NCBI GenBank assembly: GCA_947474365.1
Contig: CANJIU010000048.1
Coordinates: 1-64,000, forward strand
Direction of reading: 5' to 3'
Length of the DNA: 64,000 nt
Source of the DNA: Opitutia bacterium
GTDB taxonomy: Bacteria; Verrucomicrobiota; Verrucomicrobiia; Opitutales; Opitutaceae
The notes beneath the pieces are model-generated. The model was not told where the DNA came from. It saw nothing but the letters and a program-made list of their open reading frames with translations, and did no database searches. A program made the position numbers and the translations under genes. Shown here one piece after another: positions 52,462 through 61,871 of the stretch (position 1 is the first letter of the stretch; every line of letters starts with the position of its first letter).

Positions 52462-53898
52462 TTGACCGCCGCGGAACTCGCCGCGATTCATAGGCCTATG
52501 GTGCCGAGTGTGCTGATCGTCGACGACGAGAAACATACCCGTGAAGGGCTGCAGGAGGCCCTCGCGGAGAATTATGACGTCTCGCTGGCCGCCAACGCCG
52601 ATGAGTCCTTCAACCTGCTCGATCACCAGCCGTTTGACGTCGTCCTGACCGACCTGCGCATGCCGGGAAAATCAGGGCTCAAGGTCATCGACAAGGCGCT
52701 CGGGCTTCCGCATCGACCGGCCGTGCTGATGATGACCGCTTACGGCAACATTGATACCGCGGTGGAGGCGATGAAAAGAGGCGCGGTCGATTTTCTGACG
52801 AAGCCGGTCAATATCGAGCGCCTGGAGGTGCTCATCCAACGTGCGCTCAAGTCCAAGACGCTCGAGGTGCAGGTTGAGCAATTGCAGGAACGGCTGGATG
52901 AGAAATTCCGAATCGAGGGCATCATCGGAAGCTCCCCCAAGCTCAAGGCGGTGATCGACAAGATGAAACTCGTCGCCCCCTCGCGAGCGACGATTCTCAT
53001 CGAAGGCGAGTCCGGCACCGGCAAGGAGTTGATTGCGCAGGCGATCCATCAGGCGAGTCCGCGGTCGCGCGGGCCGTTCATCGCGGTGCATTGCGCGGCG
53101 CTTTCGGAAAATCTGCTCGAAAGCGAACTGTTCGGCCACGAGCGCGGCTCCTTCACCGGCGCGACGGAGCGCCGGGTCGGCCGCTTCGAATCGGCGGATG
53201 GCGGCACGCTTTTTCTCGATGAAATCGGGGAAATCTCCCAATCAACGCAGGTAAAGTTGCTCCGGTTTTTGGAGACGAAGGCGGTCGAACGCGTGGGCGG
53301 GTCCAAGCCGATCGAACTCGACGTGCGACTGGTGGCGGCGACCAACCGCAATCTTGAGCAGATGGTGCGCGATGGGAAATTTCGGGAGGATCTTTTTTTC
53401 CGGCTCAACGTTGTCCGGCTTTTCATGCCGCCGCTGCGCGAACGCGCCGAGGACATCCCGCTCTTGCTGGCGCACTTCATCCGGACGTTCTCGGATGAAA
53501 ACGCCGTGCCGCCCCTTACGGTGGAGCCGGGTGCGCTGCGCACGCTTCAGGCGTTCCCGTGGCCTGGGAACATTCGTGAACTCCGAAATTTTTGCGAAAA
53601 CGCCGTCGTGCTTCGTCGCGGGGGTAGTCTGACCGAGTACGACCTCGAGCCCAAATTTCGCGGTGAGACCCCTGCCGCTCCGGCAGGAGCTATGACCGCG
53701 GGAGGCGGTGGTCCGTCGGCTGCAATATCGCCTGGCAATGCGTTTTCGATGGAGGAAAACGAAAAGCGCATCCTCCGCGAGGCCTTGCTTAAATCGCGGG
53801 GCAACCGCACCAAGGCCGCCGATTTGATGGGAGTGAGTCGCCGCACGTTGCATCGAAAGATCGCGCAATGGCCGGAGCTCGATGTGATCGACAAATGA
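52462..53898 (+). CDS. Sigma-54-dependent response regulator (NtrC-type)
   Basis: The protein is 478 residues. The receiver domain (about 14-130) has VLIVDDEKH, Asp64 in LTDLRMPG, and MMTAYG. The AAA+ domain has Walker A GESGTGKE near 183, GGTLFLDEIGEI, and the sigma-54 contact loop as GSFTGA in place of the usual GAFTGA. The C-terminal Fis-type HTH is GNRTKAADLMGVSRRTLHRKI. A linker of about 35 residues rich in Ala/Gly/Pro precedes it. The TTG start at 52462 is supported by the upstream AAGGAGG. Its partner is probably the soluble kinase at 48855. Confidence 0.94.
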   Translation: MTAAELAAIHRPMVPSVLIVDDEKHTREGLQEALAENYDVSLAANADESFNLLDHQPFDVVLTDLRMPGKSGLKVIDKALGLPHRPAVLMMTAYGNIDTAVEAMKRGAVDFLTKPVNIERLEVLIQRALKSKTLEVQVEQLQERLDEKFRIEGIIGSSPKLKAVIDKMKLVAPSRATILIEGESGTGKELIAQAIHQASPRSRGPFIAVHCAALSENLLESELFGHERGSFTGATERRVGRFESADGGTLFLDEIGEISQSTQVKLLRFLETKAVERVGGSKPIELDVRLVAATNRNLEQMVRDGKFREDLFFRLNVVRLFMPPLRERAEDIPLLLAHFIRTFSDENAVPPLTVEPGALRTLQAFPWPGNIRELRNFCENAVVLRRGGSLTEYDLEPKFRGETPAAPAGAMTAGGGGPSAAISPGNAFSMEENEKRILREALLKSRGNRTKAADLMGVSRRTLHRKIAQWPELDVIDK

Positions 53899-54020
53899 TC
53901 CCGATGATCTGCCCACCCTCGGAACACGTCCTGCAGGCGAGGGGAGCCGCGTCGTTGACTGCCTCGGCAGTTGGGAACATGCCGGTCTTCTCTCGGCGGT
54001 CCTGAGCCGTCATTTCGATC

Positions 54021-55817
54021 ATGCCGCGTCCCCATAATGCCCAGGAGTTCATCCATTGGCTCGAGATTGGTGGTGGCGCCCGGTGGATCCAGCTCGCCGC
54101 GATGCTGGCCGGCACGCTTTCGCTCTCCCTACTCGTCGCGTGGAAACAGTTTCACGGCCCGGTTTCCGAGTCCACGCTTATTCAAGCCGACATGGGGCGG
54201 CAGCTCGCGCGCGGCGAAGGCTTTACGACCCACGTCAACTATCCCCAGACCGTCGCCGTGCTCAAGGCCCGTGGGATCCGTTTCGATCCGATGCGGCCTT
54301 ATCCCGAACTCCATCACGCGCCGCTCTACGCGCTGGCGATTGCGGGCGGACTGCGATTGATGCCCGCCACCGTCCGGGAGTCCCTTTTTTCGTCACCACC
54401 CGTTCCGCCAGACGGATATGCCGCCGATTATTTTCTGCTTGGGCTGAACCTGGTGGTGCTTTGGTTGGCGGCATGGCTGACGTATGATTTGGGGAAGCGG
54501 CTGTTTGAACCGAGGGTGGGGTGGCTCGCCACACTCGGTCTCCTGCTTTCAGTTCCCGTGTGGCAAGCGACCGTGGCAGTGAACGGAATTCCTCTGCTGA
54601 TGGTACTGGTGCTGGCCGTGTTTGGGGTTTGGCAGCGGATTGAAACGCGGGTCGAAGCCGGCGTCGCCGTCAATGGGCTCGCGGGTTGGCTTGGCGCACT
54701 CGGCGTGGTTTGCGGACTCCTGTTTCTGACCGAATATTCTGCCGGCTCCCTCGTGTTGTTGGCGCTGGGATATGCCGGTTACCGTTTTAGGGGAGCTTCC
54801 GTCGCGGCGATCGGTTGTGTCACCCTCGGATTTGCCGTGGTGAGCGGCCCCTGGATTGCCCGCAATATTTCCGTCGCGGGACATCCCGTGGCGCTGGCCG
54901 GGCATAATGTGGCGTTGAAATTTGGCGATCCGACAGCGGATCCTCCGCTGGTGCGCGCCACGCTTTCAGCCGAAAGTCCGTCGATCGACCTGCGGAAGCT
55001 CGCCAACAAGACCCTGACCGCGCTGCAGGATAACTTGAAGTCGCGCATTTGGTCGGGCGGGGCGATGTGGCTCACCGCTTTTTTTGTGGCGGGTTGGCTT
55101 TACGCCTTTCGCTCGCCGGTGGCCAACCGGCTGCGATGGATATTCACCACGGCGTTAGCCCTGCTGGTTGTCGCCCAGGCGGCTTTGAATTCGGGTGAAA
55201 CGGAGCGACCGATCTCCGTGGCCTTGGTGCCGCTGATCATGATCTTTGGCGCCGGATTCTTCTTCGTTCTGCTCGGCAGCAGCACCAAGCTCGCTCAATC
55301 GCCCCGGATCGCCATCACGGTCCTCCTTTTCTTGCAGGCGGTGCCTTTGCAGCACGACTTGCTGGAGCCGCGTCGGTTGCATTTCCAATATCCCCCTTAT
55401 TTTCCCGCCCTTTTCCAAGGGATGCGCCAGGAAATCGAGCGGCGCGATATTCTCGGAAAATTTGGCATTATGGCGGATGTGCCGGCGGGCGTCGCTTGGT
55501 ACGGCCAAACGCGCGCGTGGGCGCAGCCTCCCCGTCTGCGCGATTTCTATGCCGTCACCCTCGAGCAGCCGATCGGCGAGCTGCTGTTGACTCCCCGGAC
55601 GCTCGACCGCCCGTTTTTTTCCGAGTTAAACGCCCGTCCGATCCTGCCCGGAACGTTGTCCGCCGTTCCCAACCGGTTCGGCGAATGGGGGGAGATTTAT
55701 GCCGGATTGCTGACCGGCACACTGCCTCGGGAATTCCCGTTGGCGGCTCCACAGAAATTGGCGGAAAATCTCTACGTCCTTCTCAATCCCGCCCTGCCGA
55801 GGGCGCGGGGAAAATAA
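54021..55817 (+). CDS. GT39-like multi-pass membrane protein (exopolysaccharide region)
   Basis: The protein is 598 residues with about 10-12 membrane segments in the first 460 residues and a soluble C-terminal domain. The first loop (ESTLIQADMGRQLARGEGF, then PELHHAPLYALAIAGGLRL) resembles PMT/ArnT-like GT-C enzymes, which transfer sugars from lipid carriers in the periplasm. It is followed in the same direction by an outer-membrane barrel and a Wzc-like kinase, which suggests a part in polysaccharide assembly. The substrate is unknown. A similar protein at 31285 lacks this context. Confidence 0.65.
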   Translation: MPRPHNAQEFIHWLEIGGGARWIQLAAMLAGTLSLSLLVAWKQFHGPVSESTLIQADMGRQLARGEGFTTHVNYPQTVAVLKARGIRFDPMRPYPELHHAPLYALAIAGGLRLMPATVRESLFSSPPVPPDGYAADYFLLGLNLVVLWLAAWLTYDLGKRLFEPRVGWLATLGLLLSVPVWQATVAVNGIPLLMVLVLAVFGVWQRIETRVEAGVAVNGLAGWLGALGVVCGLLFLTEYSAGSLVLLALGYAGYRFRGASVAAIGCVTLGFAVVSGPWIARNISVAGHPVALAGHNVALKFGDPTADPPLVRATLSAESPSIDLRKLANKTLTALQDNLKSRIWSGGAMWLTAFFVAGWLYAFRSPVANRLRWIFTTALALLVVAQAALNSGETERPISVALVPLIMIFGAGFFFVLLGSSTKLAQSPRIAITVLLFLQAVPLQHDLLEPRRLHFQYPPYFPALFQGMRQEIERRDILGKFGIMADVPAGVAWYGQTRAWAQPPRLRDFYAVTLEQPIGELLLTPRTLDRPFFSELNARPILPGTLSAVPNRFGEWGEIYAGLLTGTLPREFPLAAPQKLAENLYVLLNPALPRARGK

Positions 55818-55870
55818 TTGCTTCGGCCGGACTATGTCCCGTAATTTCAGATTCCAGCGTTTGGCTTCTG

Positions 55871-57049
55871 ATGACTTCAATTTCCCGTGCCTTTGTTCTC
55901 GGTGGTATTCTAGCGGCGGTGCCGCTTTGGGCGGTTTATGCCCCGATTCCTGAACGAGAGCAGGGCAAGGATTTTTCCGTGACCGCGAAGGCCGGCGTTT
56001 CCTACGACAGCAACCTCTTCGGTGCGGCATCGCGGGGGATCGGCAGCACCATTTTTTCCTTCTCTCCGCATCTGGCCTACAATGCTTCGGTGACGGACCA
56101 GACCTTTATGGCGGCGACCTACGGGCTGACGCTCGACAAGTTCGACAATCGTCCCGGCGAAAAACTCCTGAGCAGCCATGAGGCCAACCTGCGTTTGGCC
56201 CACGCGTTTTCAAAAGCGACCACCCTCGACGTGAATGACATGTTTATGTTGTCACGCAATCCGGAGTCACTGCTCGCGGGTGTACCGCTGAATCCCGACC
56301 AGTCTTTTTCTCGCAATCAACTGGATGCGCGGTTTGACACGCCGTTGGCCGCCAAGACTTCAGCGAACATCAAGGCGCGTTCCGTCTACTACAAATATCG
56401 CAACGGCGCCTTGGGCCGGGGACTTGATCGGACCGAGAATCTTTATGGTCTGGCTGGCGACTATGCGATTCTGCCCGAGTTCAAGGGAGTCGCGGAATAT
56501 CGCCACCAGGACGTCTTTTACCGCAAGGTCGGCGAATCCAAGAACAAGTCGTCGGAATTTCTGATGGGAGGGTTTGAGTACGCCATCGCCCGCAAACTTG
56601 CGCTCAACACCCGGCTTGGCGTGGAGTGGCGTTCGCGCGCCGCCGAGCGTGGCACTAGCGCGCCGTTCGCGGAGTTTTCGGCGAAATACGACTACGCGGA
56701 AAAATCGTTTTTGACCGGCGGCTTTGGCTACAACCTCGAGGAAACGTCGGACACGCAGCGGTTCAACGACACCAAGATCAAACGGGCGTTCGTCAACGTG
56801 CAGCATTCGGTCACGGCCCTCATCGTGGCCTCGGCTTCGGTCAGTTTTGAGCCGTCCACCCTGCAGGGACGGCGGGGAATCTCCAACGTTGATGAACGGA
56901 CCGTGCGCACCGGTGGCGCGTTGAGCTATTTGCCATCGAAAAATTGGACAATTTCCGGGAGCGCCGACTACGACCGAACCCGTTCGGATGAAGGGACGCG
57001 CAATCTCAGCCGCAAACGCGTCGGATTGAGCGCGAGTTACAGTTTCTAA
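55871..57049 (+). CDS. Outer-membrane beta-barrel protein of the polysaccharide region
   Basis: The protein is 392 residues from the ATG at 55871. A signal peptide is at 1-22. The rest is an even beta-strand pattern without a plug (DFSVTAKAGVSYDSNLFGAA, AEYRHQDVFYRKVGE, GGFGYNLEE) ending in Phe (GLSASYSF), as for porin-type or BBP2-like barrels. Barrels of this kind occur next to Wzc-like kinases in exosortase-associated polysaccharide loci. It lies 54 bp after the GT39-like gene and 28 bp before the kinase. The frame opens at 55496 inside the previous gene, but no family features occur there. Confidence 0.8.
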   Translation: MTSISRAFVLGGILAAVPLWAVYAPIPEREQGKDFSVTAKAGVSYDSNLFGAASRGIGSTIFSFSPHLAYNASVTDQTFMAATYGLTLDKFDNRPGEKLLSSHEANLRLAHAFSKATTLDVNDMFMLSRNPESLLAGVPLNPDQSFSRNQLDARFDTPLAAKTSANIKARSVYYKYRNGALGRGLDRTENLYGLAGDYAILPEFKGVAEYRHQDVFYRKVGESKNKSSEFLMGGFEYAIARKLALNTRLGVEWRSRAAERGTSAPFAEFSAKYDYAEKSFLTGGFGYNLEETSDTQRFNDTKIKRAFVNVQHSVTALIVASASVSFEPSTLQGRRGISNVDERTVRTGGALSYLPSKNWTISGSADYDRTRSDEGTRNLSRKRVGLSASYSF

Positions 57050-57077
57050 GCGGCCGGATCACCGCGTCCCGTCGCTC

Positions 57078-59249
57078 ATGGCCACTTCCGCTGCCAGCAG
57101 AGAAACCGCGTCCCTGGCGGACTTCCTGCAAATCCTTCGCCTTCGCAAGGCGCTCATCGTTCTGATTCTCGCCCTGGTCGTGGTGACGGCGCTTGCGGTT
57201 ACGGCTTTTCTGCCGCGCTGGTATCTTGCCACCACGAAGGTCCGGGTCGAAAAGCCGGAAGGCGAGGTCAAGCTCTTCCAGGCTCAGAGTAGCAACAGCT
57301 ACGATCCCTATTTCCTGCAGGATCAGTTCAAGATCATGCAGTCGGAAAAGATTCTGTATCCGGTCATCGAACGCCTGTCGCTCAACGCGAAACTGGCGCC
57401 GCTGCTTGGCGCCACCACTGCGCTGCCGCCGGCGGTGACCTACCGTTATCTGGTCGACAAGATGCTGCGCATCGAATCGCAGCGCAGCTCCTCGCTGATC
57501 GAGATCAACATCTTTGGCCAGGATCCGCAACTTGCGGCTGACGTCGCCAATGAGATTGCCCGAACCTATTCGCTGGACCGCATCACGCTCGCCACCTCGG
57601 ATCAGAGCGAGGGTTTGACGCACCTCAGCAAGGAACTGGTCAATCAGGAGCAGGCCGTGATGCGCCAGCGCGACGCGGTCGAAAAACTCCGTAAGGATCT
57701 CAACATCTCGGGCGTCGACCTCAACGCCCGCTATTCGGACATGGAGATCGAGACGCTGCGCCAGATGCAGAACACGCTGATCGCACTTAGTGTCGACGCC
57801 ATCGGTCGCAAGACCCGGTGGGAGCGGTTCAAGTCGATCGCGCCTGAGGAGCGCATCAGCCTCGTCAATTCCGAGCTCATTCCCGACCAAAATATCCAAA
57901 ACCTCCTGCAGGCCTATCTGATGGCCGACCAGAAGGTGACGCAGCTCAAGCCCCGGCTCGGCGAGGCCCACCCCGATCTCGTATCCGCCGTCGAGGGGCG
58001 GGCCAAAATCAAGGAGCAGCTTGATGTCCAGCTGCGCGGCTACGAAAGCGCCCTGGAGATCGCGTACAAAGAATCCGACGCGCGGGTGGCTGAGCTGAAG
58101 AACCAGCTGGCGCAGGCGAAAGTTGACCAGATTCTATCGGCGCGGGAGCGCATGCGGCCTTTCGAAGAGGCGGCGCAGAAGCTCGACGATGAACAACGTC
58201 TGCTCACCACCTTGAAGCTGACCCTGCGGCAGCGGGAGATCGATTTCAAGGTGCCGAAAAAGACCATCGAGATTCTCAACACCGCCGAGCCGGCACGCTT
58301 TCCCAGCCGGCCCAATTGGGTGCTAAACCTGACGTTTGCCTTCCTCTTCGGCGGCGTGTTCGCGGTGGGAGTTGCGGTGCTGCTGGAATACTTCGATACC
58401 AGCTTCCGGAATGTCGCCGACGTCGAGACGCGGCTTCGGCTTCCCGTGTTGGGGGTGATCCCGTTCACGCGCGATCCGCTTGGGCGGGCCGGAGACGATC
58501 CGTCTGAACTTGAGCCATACCGTGTCCTGCACACCAACTTGAACCTCGCGCTCAAGCCGTCTGACCCGCATGCGATGGTGATCTTTTCCGCCGGGCCGGG
58601 CGAAGGTAAATCCACCACGCTGCACCGCCTCTCCTGCCTGATGGGAACGAGCGGGGAACGAGTTGTCCTGATTGACTCGGATTTACGGCGCCCGACGCAA
58701 CACCGCCTTGCCGGCTGCAGCAAGGACCCGGGATTGAGCGAACTGCTTCTCGGGCAGAAGACCCTCGACGAGGTCGTGCAGAAGAACGTGTCCCCGGGAT
58801 TGGACTTTATCGCCAGCGGTGGCGTGAGCGGTTTCACGCTGAGCCTGATTTATGGAAATCGTCTCCGGGAAATCATCGCGGCGTTGAAGGGAAGGTACGA
58901 CAAGATTATCTTTGATTCTCCGCCCATCATCGGGGTGAGCGATGCCAGCGTACTCGTGAGTGCGGTCGACGGCGCGGTGCTGCTCATCCAGCATCGCCGC
59001 AACGCCCAGAGCATGGTGTTGCGCGCGCAGCAAATCGTCGAGTCGCTCAAGACGCCGCTGATTGGCGTGGTCCTGAACCAGGTGCCGGCGAACGCCGGTG
59101 GCGACTACGGGTATTATACCAACAATTACGCGTACTACAGCGACGCATCCGGCGCCAAGGCCCGCCGCAGCTCCGAGAAAGAGGGGCCGTCCTCCAAGGT
59201 GGGGTCGGACCGAAAGGACCGGTTGGTCCTGCGTGAGCCGGACAAGTGA
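57078..59249 (+). CDS. Wzc-like polysaccharide co-polymerase / tyrosine autokinase
   Basis: The protein is 723 residues. An N-terminal Wzz domain is bracketed by membrane helices at about 33-54 and 415-440, with a long coiled-coil periplasmic part between. The cytoplasmic CpsD/CapB kinase domain has Walker A GPGEGKST near 507, Walker A' VVLIDSDLRRP and Walker B IIFDSPP. The C-terminal tyrosine cluster YGYYTNNYAYYSD at about 677-689 is the autophosphorylation tail. It controls chain length and export of exopolysaccharide. No Wza homologue is seen in the window; the barrel upstream may be the outer-membrane part. Confidence 0.93.
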   Translation: MATSAASRETASLADFLQILRLRKALIVLILALVVVTALAVTAFLPRWYLATTKVRVEKPEGEVKLFQAQSSNSYDPYFLQDQFKIMQSEKILYPVIERLSLNAKLAPLLGATTALPPAVTYRYLVDKMLRIESQRSSSLIEINIFGQDPQLAADVANEIARTYSLDRITLATSDQSEGLTHLSKELVNQEQAVMRQRDAVEKLRKDLNISGVDLNARYSDMEIETLRQMQNTLIALSVDAIGRKTRWERFKSIAPEERISLVNSELIPDQNIQNLLQAYLMADQKVTQLKPRLGEAHPDLVSAVEGRAKIKEQLDVQLRGYESALEIAYKESDARVAELKNQLAQAKVDQILSARERMRPFEEAAQKLDDEQRLLTTLKLTLRQREIDFKVPKKTIEILNTAEPARFPSRPNWVLNLTFAFLFGGVFAVGVAVLLEYFDTSFRNVADVETRLRLPVLGVIPFTRDPLGRAGDDPSELEPYRVLHTNLNLALKPSDPHAMVIFSAGPGEGKSTTLHRLSCLMGTSGERVVLIDSDLRRPTQHRLAGCSKDPGLSELLLGQKTLDEVVQKNVSPGLDFIASGGVSGFTLSLIYGNRLREIIAALKGRYDKIIFDSPPIIGVSDASVLVSAVDGAVLLIQHRRNAQSMVLRAQQIVESLKTPLIGVVLNQVPANAGGDYGYYTNNYAYYSDASGAKARRSSEKEGPSSKVGSDRKDRLVLREPDK

Positions 59250-59266
59250 GAAGACGGAAGGGCGGC

Positions 59267-60169
59267 ATGACCTCGCGGTGGCATTTGTCTTGGGTGGGGG
59301 CGTTGATCGCGCTCCTCGCTGTTCACCTTCGGGCGGAATTGCGCGTGACAGGCAGCGACCTGCTCGGTCTCGAGTTTACTCGATCCTTTTACGAGTTCTC
59401 GGCGCGAAAGGGCTTCCAGCTCGCCGTGGCACTCGATGGCAGCCGTCCCGGATTGGAGGAACTCAAGGACGGACGGGCTGACCTTTCCTTGATTGTTTTG
59501 CCGCCGGATGAGTTGGGCCGACTGGCTCCATTCCGCGCCGTGCCTTTGGGCTACCACCCGATCGTGGTGCTCGTGCCGGAGGCCTGCCCGCTGGAAAAAA
59601 TTTCCTTGGAACAGCTCCGCCACGTCTTCGGTTCGGCCCCCGGTGAAAACGGGAACACCCGCTTGCGCTGGCAGGATCTGGGCGCGAGAGGCGAGTGGAG
59701 CGGAGCGTTTGTCACCCTGGTCGCTCCGGAGGTTGGCTCGGGTTTGATGTTGGAATACTTCACGACGACCGTGCTGCGCGAGCGGCCGTTGCGGGCCGGG
59801 GTCGAACGGTTTTCCGGAACGGCGGAATTGCGCGCGTACTTTGCTGACTCCTCCCGTGCCATCGCCCTCGCGCCGGTCCTGCCGCGGGGCAGCCGTGGCA
59901 TCCGGGCGCTGCGTATCGCCGCTGCGGATGAAGATCCCGGTGTCGGACCCACCCTTGAGACGATTCATGCCGGGATCTATTCACTGCGGATGCCGATTCA
60001 GGTGGTGTTCCGGCCGGAGCGGGCGCGGGATCTGGCGCCGCTGTTCGAGTTTCTTTTTGGCGACACTTCGGCCGCCTTGTTGGAGCAGGCGGAGGTGTCG
60101 CCGCTCCCCGCTTCGCTTCGTGTCGAACAGTTGAAGGCTTACGCGGCCGGCGGCTCGCCGGGCAAGTAG
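59267..60169 (+). CDS. PstS-like periplasmic substrate-binding protein
   Basis: The product is 300 residues with a signal peptide ending near LRAE (residue 24). It has the two-lobe type II binding-protein pattern of phosphate-binding PstS: RVTGSDLLGLEFTRSFYEF at the start, GRADLSLIVLPPDELG, GYHPIVVLVPEACPL, and ISLEQLRHVFG, which is the PstS hinge motif. The usual phosphate-contacting TSG region is not obvious. No Pst permease genes are adjacent. It begins 17 bp after the Wzc-like gene, with GGAAGGG upstream of the ATG; a GTG at 59246 that overlaps the previous stop is an alternative. Confidence 0.8.
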   Translation: MTSRWHLSWVGALIALLAVHLRAELRVTGSDLLGLEFTRSFYEFSARKGFQLAVALDGSRPGLEELKDGRADLSLIVLPPDELGRLAPFRAVPLGYHPIVVLVPEACPLEKISLEQLRHVFGSAPGENGNTRLRWQDLGARGEWSGAFVTLVAPEVGSGLMLEYFTTTVLRERPLRAGVERFSGTAELRAYFADSSRAIALAPVLPRGSRGIRALRIAAADEDPGVGPTLETIHAGIYSLRMPIQVVFRPERARDLAPLFEFLFGDTSAALLEQAEVSPLPASLRVEQLKAYAAGGSPGK

Positions 60170-60264
60170 TGGGAGCAGGCGTTGCGGTCGCGGGTAAATT
60201 TCCACTCCGCGACGGATCGCTGGTTGCCTCTACCGGGCAAATGGACAACCTTTTGCTCACCACG

Positions 60265-61734
60265 ATGAAATCACCCGACTCCATGCGGGTCCTCGTCACG
60301 GGGGCCACGGGTTATATCGGTGGCCGCCTCGTGCCGCGCCTTCTGGCGGAAAAGCAAGCGGTGCGCTGCATCGCGCGAAATCCCAGCCGCCTTGAGGGGC
60401 ACCGGTGGGCGGCCGCCGAGATTGTCCCGGGCGATTTGGGCGATCCTTCCGCCGTTGTGCGTGCACTCAGGGAGATCGACGTGGCGTACTATCTGGTGCA
60501 TTCGATGGCCGCGGGCCATGCATTTTGGGAGAGGGACAAGGCAATGGCCCTGACGTTTGGTGAGGCCGCGGCGCGGGCGGGCGTCCGGCGCATCATTTAT
60601 CTCGGGGGTCTGGGCGATCCGGAAGAAGTGAAGAGCAACCATCTTGTATCTCGTCAGGAGGTCGGTCGTTGCCTGGCCGCCGCCGGTGTGCCGGTCGTGG
60701 AGTTCCGGGCGGCGGTCATTGTGGGGTCGGGTAGCGCCAGCTTTGAGATGATCCGTCACCTGACGGAAAGTCTGCCGATGATGATCACTCCGACGTGGGT
60801 AAACACCCGGTGTCAGCCCATCGGCATTCGATCGGTTCTGGCGTATTTGGTGGAGGCTCTCGACCACCCGACCGCTTCGGGTATCTACGAAATTGGCGGA
60901 CAGGATGTGCTCACCTATCGGGAGATGATCCTTCGCTACGCCCGCATCCGGGGATTGCGGCGGTTGATCGTGTCGCTGCCGGTGCCCAAGCCGGAGTTGA
61001 GCAGCCGCTGGGTGGATCTCTTCACCCCGATCCCTCATCTGATCGCCCGGCCGCTGGTCGAGAGCCTGCAGACGGAAGTGGTGGTCCGCAGCGACCGTGC
61101 CCTGCAGACGTTCAGCGTACGGCCAACCGGATACGACGAGGCTGTCCGGCGTGCGCTCGTTCGCATGGCGGAGGACAACGTGGAGACCACCTGGGCTTCC
61201 AGCCTTTCGAGTCTCACGCGGGATCAGCCGGAGGCGGATGTCCTCGGGTCGCACGAAGGCATGCTCTTGGATCAGCGCCGGCGTTACGTGCGGGCGGCAC
61301 CGTCGCAGATTTTTGAAACGATTTGCGCCCTCGGAGGCGAAGAAGGATGGCCGGCGGGAAACGCGTTGTGGCAGCTGCGCGGCCTGATGGACCGGATGGT
61401 GGGCGGCATCGGCATGCGTCGCGGGCGACGGCATCCCCGGGAATTGCGGGTGGGGGACCACTTGGATTTCTGGCGGGTCGAGGCACTCGATGCGCCGCAT
61501 CTCCTGCGTCTCCGGGCCGAAATGAAATTGCCCGGTCGGGCGTGGCTGCAGTTTGAGGTGCTGTCGGACCCGGCGGGCGCACGCGTTGAGCAGACCGCGT
61601 TCTTTGAGCCGCACGGTCTCCCGGGGTACCTGTATTGGTATTCCGTGCTGCCGTTCCACCGCTTCGTTTTCCCGGGATTGATCAGCACCTTGAAACGGAG
61701 GGCTGAAGTCCTCGCCGATTCGGACAACAGTTGA
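60265..61734 (+). CDS. NAD(P)-binding SDR-family protein with C-terminal DUF2867
   Basis: The product is 489 residues. The Rossmann motif VLVTGATGYIGGRLVPRLL is at residue 9. It belongs to the atypical/extended SDR group: CIARNPSRLEGH, then VAYYLVHSM, RIIYLGGLGD and GIYEIGGQDVLTYREM. Residues about 330-485 form a DUF2867 domain (WASSLS, RRRYVRAAPSQIFETI, GIGMRRGRRHP) of the SRPBCC-like type. Fusion of these two domains is known and unexplained in function. Start choice among ATGs at 60241, 60265 and 60283 is uncertain; the last begins directly at the first Rossmann strand. It is 95 bp after the PstS-like gene. Confidence 0.88.
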   Translation: MKSPDSMRVLVTGATGYIGGRLVPRLLAEKQAVRCIARNPSRLEGHRWAAAEIVPGDLGDPSAVVRALREIDVAYYLVHSMAAGHAFWERDKAMALTFGEAAARAGVRRIIYLGGLGDPEEVKSNHLVSRQEVGRCLAAAGVPVVEFRAAVIVGSGSASFEMIRHLTESLPMMITPTWVNTRCQPIGIRSVLAYLVEALDHPTASGIYEIGGQDVLTYREMILRYARIRGLRRLIVSLPVPKPELSSRWVDLFTPIPHLIARPLVESLQTEVVVRSDRALQTFSVRPTGYDEAVRRALVRMAEDNVETTWASSLSSLTRDQPEADVLGSHEGMLLDQRRRYVRAAPSQIFETICALGGEEGWPAGNALWQLRGLMDRMVGGIGMRRGRRHPRELRVGDHLDFWRVEALDAPHLLRLRAEMKLPGRAWLQFEVLSDPAGARVEQTAFFEPHGLPGYLYWYSVLPFHRFVFPGLISTLKRRAEVLADSDNS

Positions 61735-61871
61735 GGCCCGAGCTTGCGTCGAAATGTGCTTCGCGAGGGTATTGGAGTGACCCCAGTCCGCCATCACCTC
61801 TCTGGTATTTCATGAACGACCTCTTGTTTTTGGACTTCTGGTCCTACGCGGTTTCGACGGTCCGCCCGGCG

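Noticed and set aside
53953..53970. Possible terminator near the end of the NtrC-type gene (ACTGCC/GGCAGT)
   Set aside because: The stem is only 6 bp with a 2-base loop and no T-run.
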